This document shows positions 7,042 to 14,115 of a stretch of 19,707 bases of DNA, piece after piece. The notes beneath the pieces are model-generated. The model did no database searches and was not told where the DNA came from. It saw only the letters and a list, made by a program, of their open reading frames with translations. A program made the translations under genes and the position numbers. Position 1 is the stretch's first letter, and every line of letters starts with the position of its first letter. This stretch comes from DATAVB01 sp040414495 (GTDB lineage Bacteria; Actinomycetota; Actinomycetes; Mycobacteriales; QHCD01): assembly GCA_040414495.1 (NCBI GenBank), contig JBEDUI010000179.1, positions 1-19,707 of the forward strand, written 5' to 3'.

Positions 7042-8111
7042 CCACACAGGACAAGAACGACAAGCCCGCCCCGGGCGCCACCAAGACACGCCGTAGCGTG
7101 CCGACGGTGACGTCTGGGCCGGGCACCGGAATTACCCCGGCACTGGGACTGCGCGGCGTCGGCACTTCGCTACTGCGGTTACGCGAGCTTTCGGTCGTCC
7201 TGGTCGTCGTGGTGCTGATGATCTACTTCGGACTCTCCCAGTCCTCGTTCATCAGCAGCGCCAACATCGGAAATATCGTCAACCTCAGTGCGGGCGCCGC
7301 CATTCTGGCCTCCGGTGAGGTGATGCTGCTGGTCTGTGGGGAAATCGACCTATCGGTCGGCATGGTGTTCGCTTTTGCGCCGTTCGTGATGATGGAGATG
7401 GCCGGCCACGGCGTGCCGTTGCTGGGCGCTCTGATCATCGCGTTGATCGTCTGTTGTGCATTCGGGCTGTTCAACGGGTTGGTCACGGTCCTGCTGGGAT
7501 TGCCCTCGTTCATCACGACTCTCGGCACGATCTTCCTCGTTCATGGCATTACGTTGGAGATATCCAGCGCCTTTCCGCGCCCGGCCCCGACTACCGGTGT
7601 GCTGGTCCATGTGTTGGGCGGGTGGAAATGGTCGTATTTGGTCTGGGCGATCGGGATAGCGATCCTGATGCAGATCGTGCTTACCAGTACAAAATGGGGT
7701 GCGTACACGATTGCGTCCGGCGCTAATCCGCACGGCGCGGCCGAGGCCGGTATCAAGGTCCGGATGATCAAGCTGCGGGCGTTTGTCCTCGCCGCCGGGT
7801 TCGCCGGGCTGGCCGGGGTTATCGAGGGCATCCACATCACGCAGAGCTTCGATCCCAACGCTGGCGGGAACGACCTGATGTTCAAGGCGGTGGCGGGCGC
7901 GGTCATTGGTGGCACCGCCCTGCTGGGTGGCTCGGGCACGGTGATCGGAGCGCTGTTCGGCGTATTCCTGCTGGGGATCCTGCAGAACGGGTTCACGCTG
8001 CAAGGAATCAGCGCCAATACGTTCTTCATCATCGAAGGTGTGGCGATCATCCTCGCTATGGTTCTCAACACCCAGTTGCGCCGGTTCCGGCGTGGCGCTA
8101 AGGCAATGTGA
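7038..8111 (+). CDS. CUT2-type sugar ABC transporter permease (RbsC/FrcC family)
   Basis: A 357-residue integral membrane protein starting at GTG within the stop of the binding-protein gene (GTGA), a coupled junction. An unusually long polar N-terminus (about 45 residues) precedes the first membrane segment at about 52-66. Family signatures are clear: GEIDLSVG at 101-108, SFITTLGT at 157-164, GANPHGAAEAGIKV at 228-241 and GGTALLGGSGTVIGALFG at 291-308. Hydrophobic segments are spread over the protein in the pattern of RbsC-like permeases, which work as homodimers. It forms the sugar channel with the ATPase encoded next. Confidence 0.93.
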   Translation: MTTQDKNDKPAPGATKTRRSVPTVTSGPGTGITPALGLRGVGTSLLRLRELSVVLVVVVLMIYFGLSQSSFISSANIGNIVNLSAGAAILASGEVMLLVCGEIDLSVGMVFAFAPFVMMEMAGHGVPLLGALIIALIVCCAFGLFNGLVTVLLGLPSFITTLGTIFLVHGITLEISSAFPRPAPTTGVLVHVLGGWKWSYLVWAIGIAILMQIVLTSTKWGAYTIASGANPHGAAEAGIKVRMIKLRAFVLAAGFAGLAGVIEGIHITQSFDPNAGGNDLMFKAVAGAVIGGTALLGGSGTVIGALFGVFLLGILQNGFTLQGISANTFFIIEGVAIILAMVLNTQLRRFRRGAKAM

Positions 8112-8950
8112 TGGCAGCGCCAGAGCAGGTCTCTACCACGACCGCCGACGTCATTCGGGCCGAGCACATCTCCAAGAGCTTCGGTGAGGTCAATGCGCTG
8201 GATGACATCAACATCCACTTGGAGAAGGGCGAGGTACTCGGTCTGCTCGGCGACAATGGCGCCGGCAAATCGACGTTGATCAAGATCCTGACCGGATTCC
8301 ATCAGCCGGACCGCGGCCAGCTCTATCTCGATGGCAAGCCGATAACGCTGAAATCCGTCGAACACGCCCGGTCCTTGGGAATCGAAACGGTCTATCAGGA
8401 TCTGGCTCTGATCGACACGCTGCCCGTTTATCACAATCTGCACCTCAATAAGGAACCGACCTGGGGGCCGTTCCTGCGACGAGGTGTGATGCGTAAGAAC
8501 GCGCGCAAGTATCTCGACGACATCGGGATCAGTATCCCGTCGGTCAACGCCGAGGTGGCCAACCTCTCCGGTGGTCAGCGGCAGTCGGTCGCGGTGGCGC
8601 GCACCGTCTACTCAGACGCGCGGATCATCTTGCTGGACGAGCCGTTGGCGGCGATGGGTGCCAAGGAAGGCGGGATAATTCTGGATCTGATCAGGATGCT
8701 GCACGATCGCGGCGACTTGTCGATGATCCTCATCGCGCACAACTATCCGCAGGTCTTCGACGTCTGCGACCGGATCAACCTCCTGCAGCACGGAGAGATC
8801 ACATTGGACAGACGTACCTCCGAGACCTCAGTGGAAGAGATACTTGACCTGGTTGCGCACGAATACCGCACCGGTGGGAAATTCGCGGAGGGTCGGGGCC
8901 GGTACCTGTCCGAGATCCGCGGCGACCAGGACCACGGCTCAGGCACCTGA
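8111..8950 (+). CDS. Sugar ABC transporter ATPase, single ABC domain (FrcA-like)
   Basis: A 279-residue ATPase. ATG at 8111 overlaps the permease stop (TGATG) and is preferred to GTG at 8108 because AAGG at 8100-8103 is better spaced. Walker A GDNGAGKST at 47-55, Q-loop Q96, signature LSGGQ at 152-156, Walker B IILLDEP at 172-178 with catalytic E177, and switch H210 are all intact. It has one ABC domain, unlike RbsA/XylG/AraG, which carry two; this matches the fructose-importer FrcA type, where gene order is also binding protein, permease, ATPase. About 30 residues follow the conserved domain. The last codons and stop form one arm of a hairpin shared with the convergent isomerase gene. Confidence 0.93.
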   Translation: MAAPEQVSTTTADVIRAEHISKSFGEVNALDDINIHLEKGEVLGLLGDNGAGKSTLIKILTGFHQPDRGQLYLDGKPITLKSVEHARSLGIETVYQDLALIDTLPVYHNLHLNKEPTWGPFLRRGVMRKNARKYLDDIGISIPSVNAEVANLSGGQRQSVAVARTVYSDARIILLDEPLAAMGAKEGGIILDLIRMLHDRGDLSMILIAHNYPQVFDVCDRINLLQHGEITLDRRTSETSVEEILDLVAHEYRTGGKFAEGRGRYLSEIRGDQDHGSGT

Positions 8951-8963
8951 CCGATCAGGTGCC
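8942..8963. terminator. Perfect hairpin shared by two convergent stop codons
   Basis: Arms GGCACCTGA (8942-8950) and TCAGGTGCC (8955-8963) pair perfectly around a CCGA loop. Each arm is the last two codons plus stop (Gly-Thr-stop) of one of the convergent genes, so it reads the same from both sides and can act as a bidirectional terminator. No T-tract follows on either strand, which is common for actinobacterial terminators. Only four bases separate the two genes. Confidence 0.7.
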
Positions 8964-10376
8964 CGACCCCATCAGTCGGAAGTCGACGTCGAGCAGGGCA
9001 CAGACCGCCTCCAACTCGGCCACGTATTCGCCGGGCACGGCGTGAATGTGGTTCGCGCCGAATTCGCTGAGGAAGGCGCCGGCGTCCACCTGCAGCCGGG
9101 TGAACGCGTGCGGCCATTCCGGAGTGGACTGACGCATCATCGCCTCATTGGTCGCGGCGTCGTAGCTTTCGAACGACCCGCGCACCACGTGCATGCGATA
9201 CCGGTGATTGTGCCGGGTGAGGCGGGCGAACGTCGCGTCCCCCGGCGCGGCCACGTGATGTACGGAGGCGCCGCCGGCCGGAAAGAAAAACACTTCCGGG
9301 AAGAACTGCACCTTGCTCAGGTTCTCGGCCGGATCGTCGCTGCGGGCGGCATACCAGGTCGCGTGCTGACCGGAATTACACAGATCCCAGACATCGCGGT
9401 CGGCGTGGTAATGCCGTACGTCGGCGAAAAGTGCCGGTGTACCACCGGAGATCAGCTTGAGCAGCTGCATGGTGAGCGCGCCGTCCATATCCGCCTCGGT
9501 CGAGGTGACGTGCGTCGGCTTGGGCCCTTCCCAGTCGTACGGGTCATTGAGGAAAGCCTCGGTCACATCCATCGTGGCGAAATGAGTGGTGAGCTCGGGC
9601 TGGCCCTTGATTCCACAGAAGTCCAGGTTCCATTCGTCGATCAGCTCGCGCATCGCGTGATAGCTGCGAATCTGCCGGCCCAGTAGCTCCGGGGTCAGGC
9701 GCTTTCCGTCGTAATGCACGGCTTTGGCGTGCCGCTCGATCCAGGCGACGCCGGCCTTGACTCGGCTCTCCTCGACCGACTCGGACCGCCGGACGATCTC
9801 CCACTGGTCGATTTCCTCGACGTCGATGCCGAACGTCGAGAGCCATTGGTCCGCATTGGACACTGCCGTGTACATGCCCATCGGCCGGCCACCGATGCGG
9901 CCGAAGGTCGAGCCGCGCAAACCCTGCACGGCCGCGGCAGCGCGCGCCTGGGTGTTGATCCGGCCGATCACGGCAGGGTCGTTGATGTCGCCCCAGGCCC
10001 GGCTGTGGGTACGACCGATCTGGTCGAGCGAGCCGCCGGCCGCCAACATTCCCACCATTCCGGGCTGTTGCGGATCGATGTTGCCGAAAAGCAGCAGCGG
10101 GCCGGGTGTCGCGGTGGCGGCCAGCATCGTGAAATGCGGGAACGCCCACACCGGATAGTGGTAAATGGTCAGGTCCGGCCGATGGTCGGCCAACCGGCGG
10201 GCCTCGGCTGTGGCCAGTTCGTTGGAGGTGACCGGACCTTGTGGACGGATCACCTCGTGGCCGGCCCGGATCAACGCATCGGCGAGCACCGATTCGGCGC
10301 TGCGACAGAAACCATCGATGTCGGAGGCGACGAAGTCTCGCCCGTCGGACATCGTGAGCAGTCCGATCCGTGCCAT
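8955..10376 (-). CDS. L-fucose/L-arabinose isomerase-family protein
   Basis: A 473-residue protein with the sequence style of the FucI/AraA superfamily: an N-terminal substrate domain, FGRIGGRPMGMYTAVSNADQ (158-177) in the middle, and a C-terminal half holding candidate metal ligands. By analogy with FucI these are E294 (TSTEADMDGA), D319 (FADVRHYH) and H443/H445 (GANHIHAVPGEY). Such enzymes interconvert aldoses and ketoses (L-fucose/L-fuculose, L-arabinose/L-ribulose) with Mn2+; this divergent branch has no substrate I can assign. No signal peptide, so cytoplasmic. GAAAGGG six bases before the ATG supports the start. It diverges from the LacI gene and converges on the CUT2 ATPase, so it may process sugar imported by either transporter. 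No kinase or aldolase gene for the downstream steps is in the window. Confidence 0.82.
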   Translation of the reverse strand: MARIGLLTMSDGRDFVASDIDGFCRSAESVLADALIRAGHEVIRPQGPVTSNELATAEARRLADHRPDLTIYHYPVWAFPHFTMLAATATPGPLLLFGNIDPQQPGMVGMLAAGGSLDQIGRTHSRAWGDINDPAVIGRINTQARAAAAVQGLRGSTFGRIGGRPMGMYTAVSNADQWLSTFGIDVEEIDQWEIVRRSESVEESRVKAGVAWIERHAKAVHYDGKRLTPELLGRQIRSYHAMRELIDEWNLDFCGIKGQPELTTHFATMDVTEAFLNDPYDWEGPKPTHVTSTEADMDGALTMQLLKLISGGTPALFADVRHYHADRDVWDLCNSGQHATWYAARSDDPAENLSKVQFFPEVFFFPAGGASVHHVAAPGDATFARLTRHNHRYRMHVVRGSFESYDAATNEAMMRQSTPEWPHAFTRLQVDAGAFLSEFGANHIHAVPGEYVAELEAVCALLDVDFRLMGSGT

Positions 10377-10650
10377 TTACGGCCCTTTCCCGCTGGTTGG
10401 AAACATCGTCGACGTTCTCGGGAAACGATTCATTAATCGATTTCTCGCCGAATCTAAGGCGGGTCCGGGGCGATGTCAAGGTGGTGCTGGAGCCGGACCA
10501 AAACCGGGTCAACGGCAACGCCCGGCGCGACACGGTCTCATCCTGAATCGTTTTCATCCCGCGCCGTACACTGCCTGGAACGAGCGTCGGCTCGACTCCA
10601 CAGGCCACGATGAAGCAGCGGCCCCGTAGGGAGCAGGAGGTGCGGCGAGC
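10377..10650. promoter_or_regulatory. Divergent isomerase/LacI promoter region with operator-like sites
   Basis: A 274-bp spacer. GAGAAATCGATTAATG, read on the minus strand (10446-10431), shares its first 11 bases with the near-palindrome before the CUT1 operon. Overlapping it is GGAAACGATTC (10421-10431), and the reverse complement of GAATCGTTTTC (10545-10555) matches that at 10 of 11 bases. LacI-family operators often have the form GAAACG-TTTC, so both classes are plausible. CGTCGACG (10408-10415) is also a short palindrome. GCAGGAGGTG at 10631-10640 is the Shine-Dalgarno of the LacI gene. I cannot place the -10/-35 boxes securely. Confidence 0.5.
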
Positions 10651-11655
10651 ATGGCGCCCACGACAACCATTCGCGACGTCGCGACCCAGGCGGCGGTGTC
10701 TCCGGCGACGGTGTCGCGTGTGCTCAATGGCCGGATCGACGTGGCGCCGGACCTGCGCGACCGGGTGCTGGCGGCGGTGGCGGCGCTGAACTACCGACCC
10801 AACGGCGCCGCCCGCAGCTTGCGCACCCGGGCCACCACGGTCCTGGGCGTGATCATCTCCGATATCACCAATCCGTTCTTCACCTCGATGGTCCGCGGCG
10901 TTGAGGATGCCGCGCAGGAGGCCGGTTATTCGGTCGTGCTCGCCAACACCGACGAGGACCTGGACAAGGAACGGCGCTACATGGAGGTCGCCGCCTCCGA
11001 GCAGATGGCCGGCGTCGTGCTGTCGCCGGCCAGCACCAGCCACACCAGCGTCAATTACCTGGTCGAGCGCAATATCCCGGTCGTTACGATCGACCGGCGG
11101 CTGCGCGGCGCGCCGGTCGACAGCGTCACGGTCAACAACTTCCGGGCCGCATTCGAGGCGACCGAGCATCTCATCGACCAGGGTTGCCGGCGTATCGGGT
11201 TCATCGCCGGACCGGTCACCACGACCACCGGATCACGGCGGTTGGCCGGCCACAAGGCGGCGTTGCGGGCAGCCGGGCTGCCCGATGATCCCGACCTGGT
11301 GGTCAACGGGGAATTCCGTATCGACGGTGGCCGCAGCGCCGCCGGCGAGTTGCTGGAACGCAAGATCGACGGGCTGTTCGTCGCGAACAATTTGATGACA
11401 ATTGGCGCTCTCGAGGCTTTGGGCGCCCGGTCGCTGGAGCCGGGGCGGGATCTGGCCGTGGTCGGATTCGACGACATCAACTGGGGAACGGCGCTGCGCC
11501 CGCCGCTGACCGCGGTATCGCAGCCGACGTACGAGATCGGGCAGCAGAGCGCGCAGTTGCTGCTGCGCCGAATTCGGGGCGAACAACTGCCGCCGCAACG
11601 CATCGTCCTACCGGCCAAGCTGATTATTCGGCAGAGCTCGCTGCGGCGCCGCTGA
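10651..11655 (+). CDS. LacI-family transcriptional regulator
   Basis: A 334-residue LacI/GalR-family protein. The DNA-binding domain is at the very start: TIRDVATQAAVSPATVSRVL (6-25), followed by LNYRPNGAARSLRT (46-59) with the hinge helix. The ligand-binding domain of periplasmic-binding type covers about 62-330: LGVIISDITNPFFTSMVRGVE, GVVLSPAS, RRIGFIAGP (180-188) and VVGFDDINW (270-278). It should dimerise, bind a small sugar and leave its operator on binding. The strong GCAGGAGGTG upstream fixes the ATG. Located between the divergent isomerase gene and the CUT1 operon, it is the obvious controller of both, supported by the shared 11-base word in the two promoter regions. Confidence 0.93.
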   Translation: MAPTTTIRDVATQAAVSPATVSRVLNGRIDVAPDLRDRVLAAVAALNYRPNGAARSLRTRATTVLGVIISDITNPFFTSMVRGVEDAAQEAGYSVVLANTDEDLDKERRYMEVAASEQMAGVVLSPASTSHTSVNYLVERNIPVVTIDRRLRGAPVDSVTVNNFRAAFEATEHLIDQGCRRIGFIAGPVTTTTGSRRLAGHKAALRAAGLPDDPDLVVNGEFRIDGGRSAAGELLERKIDGLFVANNLMTIGALEALGARSLEPGRDLAVVGFDDINWGTALRPPLTAVSQPTYEIGQQSAQLLLRRIRGEQLPPQRIVLPAKLIIRQSSLRRR

Positions 11656-11693
11656 AATCACTTGACCAACGCGCCCGAATCCCCGCGTTGTTC

Positions 11694-11722
11694 TTGACGC
11701 CACGAAAAACCGGTGGCACATT
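11694..11722 (+). promoter_or_regulatory. Candidate promoter of the CUT1 operon
   Basis: TTGACG at 11694-11699 and CACATT at 11717-11722 are 17 bp apart. The -35 box is good and the -10 box is weak. The predicted start would fall near 11729, exactly where the operator-like near-palindrome begins, which is the classic position for repression. It lies in the 166-bp gap after the LacI gene, so the transporter operon probably has its own regulated promoter. Confidence 0.45.
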
Positions 11723-11728
11723 GGCTTC

Positions 11729-11744
11729 GAGAAATCGATCTCTC
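11729..11744. promoter_or_regulatory. Candidate LacI operator (near-palindrome centred on ATCGAT)
   Basis: GAGAAATCGATCTCTC is self-complementary at 14 of 16 positions. Its first 11 bases recur exactly on the minus strand in the isomerase/LacI spacer (10446-10436). LacI-family sites are typically 14-20-bp palindromes with a central CG, as here. The site sits just downstream of the predicted -10 box. Confidence 0.55.
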
Positions 11745-11749
11745 AGCGT

Positions 11750-11784
11750 CCGGCCGATCGGCCGGAGGCCGGTTACGACCGGCC
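11750..11784. repeat. Palindrome plus hairpin in the CUT1 operon leader
   Basis: CCGGCCGATCGGCCGG (11750-11765) is a perfect 16-bp palindrome. One base later GGCCGGT (11767-11773) and ACCGGCC (11778-11784) form a perfect stem around TACG. Both lie between the putative transcription start and the Shine-Dalgarno AGGAAGGGG (11808-11816). They could be a second regulator site, an attenuating or stabilising leader structure, or a terminator of the LacI transcript; the sequence does not decide. Confidence 0.55.
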
Positions 11785-11821
11785 CGCATTCTCTTTAGAG
11801 TCCGTTTAGGAAGGGGACTCG

Positions 11822-13168
11822 ATGGCACCGGCGTCTCGTGGCGTCAGTCGACGTACATTCCTCAAAGGCGCTTCCGCAGTGGCTGGTGCCGCGGCCGCGC
11901 CCACGTTGTTGACGGGTTGCGGCAGCTCGTCCAAACCCAAAGAGTTGGTATTCTGGAACTTCTATTCGCCGAACCCAGCGGTCGGCAGCCCTGATCTAGC
12001 CGCGCAGGACAAGTGGTTCCGCGACATGGTTGCGTCATGGAACTCACAGAACGAAACGAAGATCAAGCTCGAATACGTAACCGTGCTGGGCAATCCCAAG
12101 GAAGCGACCGCGTTCGCCGCGGGCGAGGGTCCGGACATTTTCATGATCAGTCCGGGTGACATCCTGCGCTATTACAGCGGAAACGCGCTGGTCGACCTCG
12201 GTCAGTACATGACCAAGGAAGCGATCGACGATTTCTACCCGAACAACATGCAGAGCCGGCTGATGGACGGGAAGGTCTACGCGCTGCCGATGGAGGTCGA
12301 GCCGCTGGCGATGTTCTACAGCAAGCCGGCGTTGGAGAAGGCGCACATTTCCGAGGCCGAGCTGCCCAAAACGTGGGACGACCTGTTGAGCCTGGGCGAC
12401 AAGCTCAAGTCGGCCAAACAGGGGCCGATGTGTTTCTCCACCGCGCCGGGTTATTACCAGAACTTCACGTGGTACCCGTTCTTCTGGCAGGGCGGCGGCG
12501 ACGTGGTAACCAAGGACGGCCAGAAGAGCGCATTCGACGCCAAGCCGGCCATCGACGCGTTGCGGTTCTGGAAAGAGCCGATCCAGCAGGGAATCATGCC
12601 CCGGGTCGAACCGGCCGCGGCCGACGTCATCACCTCGTTCACCCAGGGCTACGCGTCGGTCTACCTCAACGGCATCTGGAACGTCAGCGGTTTTCATTAC
12701 CGGGCGCCGAAGTTCGACTACGGCGTATTTCCGATTCCGACCCCGCCCGGCGGCAAGCCGACCACGACGCTGGGCGGTTGGGCCTTCGTCGCCAACGCCC
12801 GCGGCAAAGACCCGGAGACGGCGGCGAAATTCTGTGTCTGGGCGTTGGGTTCGATGGAGGCCGACTCGATCAAGCGGGTGGTCGACTGGTGTATCCACGC
12901 CAAGAGCGATATCTCGCCGCGAAAGAGCGCGATGGCGCAGGCGACCAAAGAGGGCGGCTACGACAGCCCGATCATGAAGCAGTTCAAAAACGACATCTTC
13001 CCGACCGGTCGCGGCGAACCCCGATATCCACCGGTGATCTACAAGGCGATTTCCGACGCGATCCAGAATTGTCAGCTGGCCGGCGGTGATCCGGCCGACC
13101 AGGCAAGCATCGCTTCGCGCAGCATCGACGCGTACCTCAAGAGCTACCAAGGGGTGAAGATCACGTGA
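11822..13168 (+). CDS. CUT1-type sugar ABC transporter substrate-binding lipoprotein
   Basis: A 448-residue extracellular solute-binding protein, family 1. SRRTFLKGAS (9-18) is a Tat motif, and LLTGC (29-33) is a lipobox giving C33 as the lipidated residue, so it is exported folded and anchored outside. The mature part begins KELVFWNFYSPN and has family features: FAAGEGPDIFMISPGDI, GKVYALPMEVEPLAMFYSKPAL, and YLNGIWNVSGF. These proteins bind oligo- or disaccharides or sugar alcohols. AGGAAGGGG five bases before the ATG supports the start. The stop overlaps the next gene as GTGA. It heads the operon with two permeases, and no ATPase gene follows. Confidence 0.93.
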   Translation: MAPASRGVSRRTFLKGASAVAGAAAAPTLLTGCGSSSKPKELVFWNFYSPNPAVGSPDLAAQDKWFRDMVASWNSQNETKIKLEYVTVLGNPKEATAFAAGEGPDIFMISPGDILRYYSGNALVDLGQYMTKEAIDDFYPNNMQSRLMDGKVYALPMEVEPLAMFYSKPALEKAHISEAELPKTWDDLLSLGDKLKSAKQGPMCFSTAPGYYQNFTWYPFFWQGGGDVVTKDGQKSAFDAKPAIDALRFWKEPIQQGIMPRVEPAAADVITSFTQGYASVYLNGIWNVSGFHYRAPKFDYGVFPIPTPPGGKPTTTLGGWAFVANARGKDPETAAKFCVWALGSMEADSIKRVVDWCIHAKSDISPRKSAMAQATKEGGYDSPIMKQFKNDIFPTGRGEPRYPPVIYKAISDAIQNCQLAGGDPADQASIASRSIDAYLKSYQGVKIT

Positions 13169-14115
13169 GTGGTGTCGCGGCGGCAACCAGAACCGGAACG
13201 CGGAGCCACGCCCAGGGCGGTCGGCGGCAATTGTCCCGGCGCGGACGGGAACGCTTGGCGGCGGCGTTTTTCCTGGCACCGGACGTCATTGGCCTGAGTC
13301 TGTTCGTCATCCTTCCGATGATTTTCTGCGTGGTACTCGGCTTTTATCAGGCCGATGGTTTCGGGGATTACACGTTCATCGGGCTCGACAACTACCGGCG
13401 CATGTTCGCCGATCCGATTTTCATCTCCAGCCTGGAAACGACGCTGCTCTATCTGGTCGTCATTGTTCCGGGCCTGTTCATCGTCAGCCTGCTGCTGGCT
13501 TTGCTGATCCGGCAGCGGTTCCCGGGCGTGGGTTTCTTCCGCAGCGCGTTGTTCGCGCCGAACGTGGTGAGCCTCGTGGTCATCGCGTTGATCTGGAAGT
13601 TCATGCTCACCGACCAGATCGGCTTCGTAGATAAGCTCTTTCGCGACGTCGGGCTCACTCCGCCCTCGTGGCTGGGGAATCCGCATATCGCCTTGTGGGC
13701 GGTCATCGGGGTCACGATCTGGTTTTCGATGGGCTATTACATGCTCATCTTCCTGTCCGGCCTGCAGGACATTCCGCGGGAGTACTACGAGGTGGCCCGC
13801 ATTGACGGCGCCAATGCCTGGCAGTCGTTCTGGAATGTGACCTGGCCGCTGCTCAAGCCGACCAGCTTCTTCATCCTGCTCACCTCGACCGTCGCGATGA
13901 TGACCGGCGGCCTGGACCTGCTTTACGTCATGACCTCCGGCGGTCCGGCCAATTCCACGACGTTGGTCATCTATTACATCTACGAGCAGGCCTTCGTCTA
14001 CGGGGAATACGGCTACGCATCGGCGATCGGCGCGTTCATCGTGGCGATTCTGCTGATCTGGTCCGGAATTCTCTTCGCCCTCACCAAGGGAGGCCGGTTC
14101 AGCAATGTCGACTGA
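13165..14115 (+). CDS. CUT1-type sugar ABC transporter permease (MalF/UgpA type)
   Basis: A 316-residue inner-membrane permease starting at GTG inside the preceding stop (GTGA). A basic N-terminus (residues 20-31, rich in Arg) leads into the first membrane segment at about 32-60. Six hydrophobic segments are visible. The EAA loop EYYEVARIDGANAWQSFW (206-223) followed by PLLKP is the site that docks the ATPase on the cytoplasmic side. It pairs with the second permease to form the translocation path. The gene overlaps the next one by 11 bases. Confidence 0.93.
   Translation: MSGVAAATRTGTRSHAQGGRRQLSRRGRERLAAAFFLAPDVIGLSLFVILPMIFCVVLGFYQADGFGDYTFIGLDNYRRMFADPIFISSLETTLLYLVVIVPGLFIVSLLLALLIRQRFPGVGFFRSALFAPNVVSLVVIALIWKFMLTDQIGFVDKLFRDVGLTPPSWLGNPHIALWAVIGVTIWFSMGYYMLIFLSGLQDIPREYYEVARIDGANAWQSFWNVTWPLLKPTSFFILLTSTVAMMTGGLDLLYVMTSGGPANSTTLVIYYIYEQAFVYGEYGYASAIGAFIVAILLIWSGILFALTKGGRFSNVD

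Noticed and set aside
9544..11169. 541-residue minus-strand frame across isomerase and LacI genes
   Set aside because: It covers two well-recognised genes in the wrong frame and shows no domain; it is a GC-driven shadow. The same applies to the long minus frames at 12044-13279 and 13144-14283.
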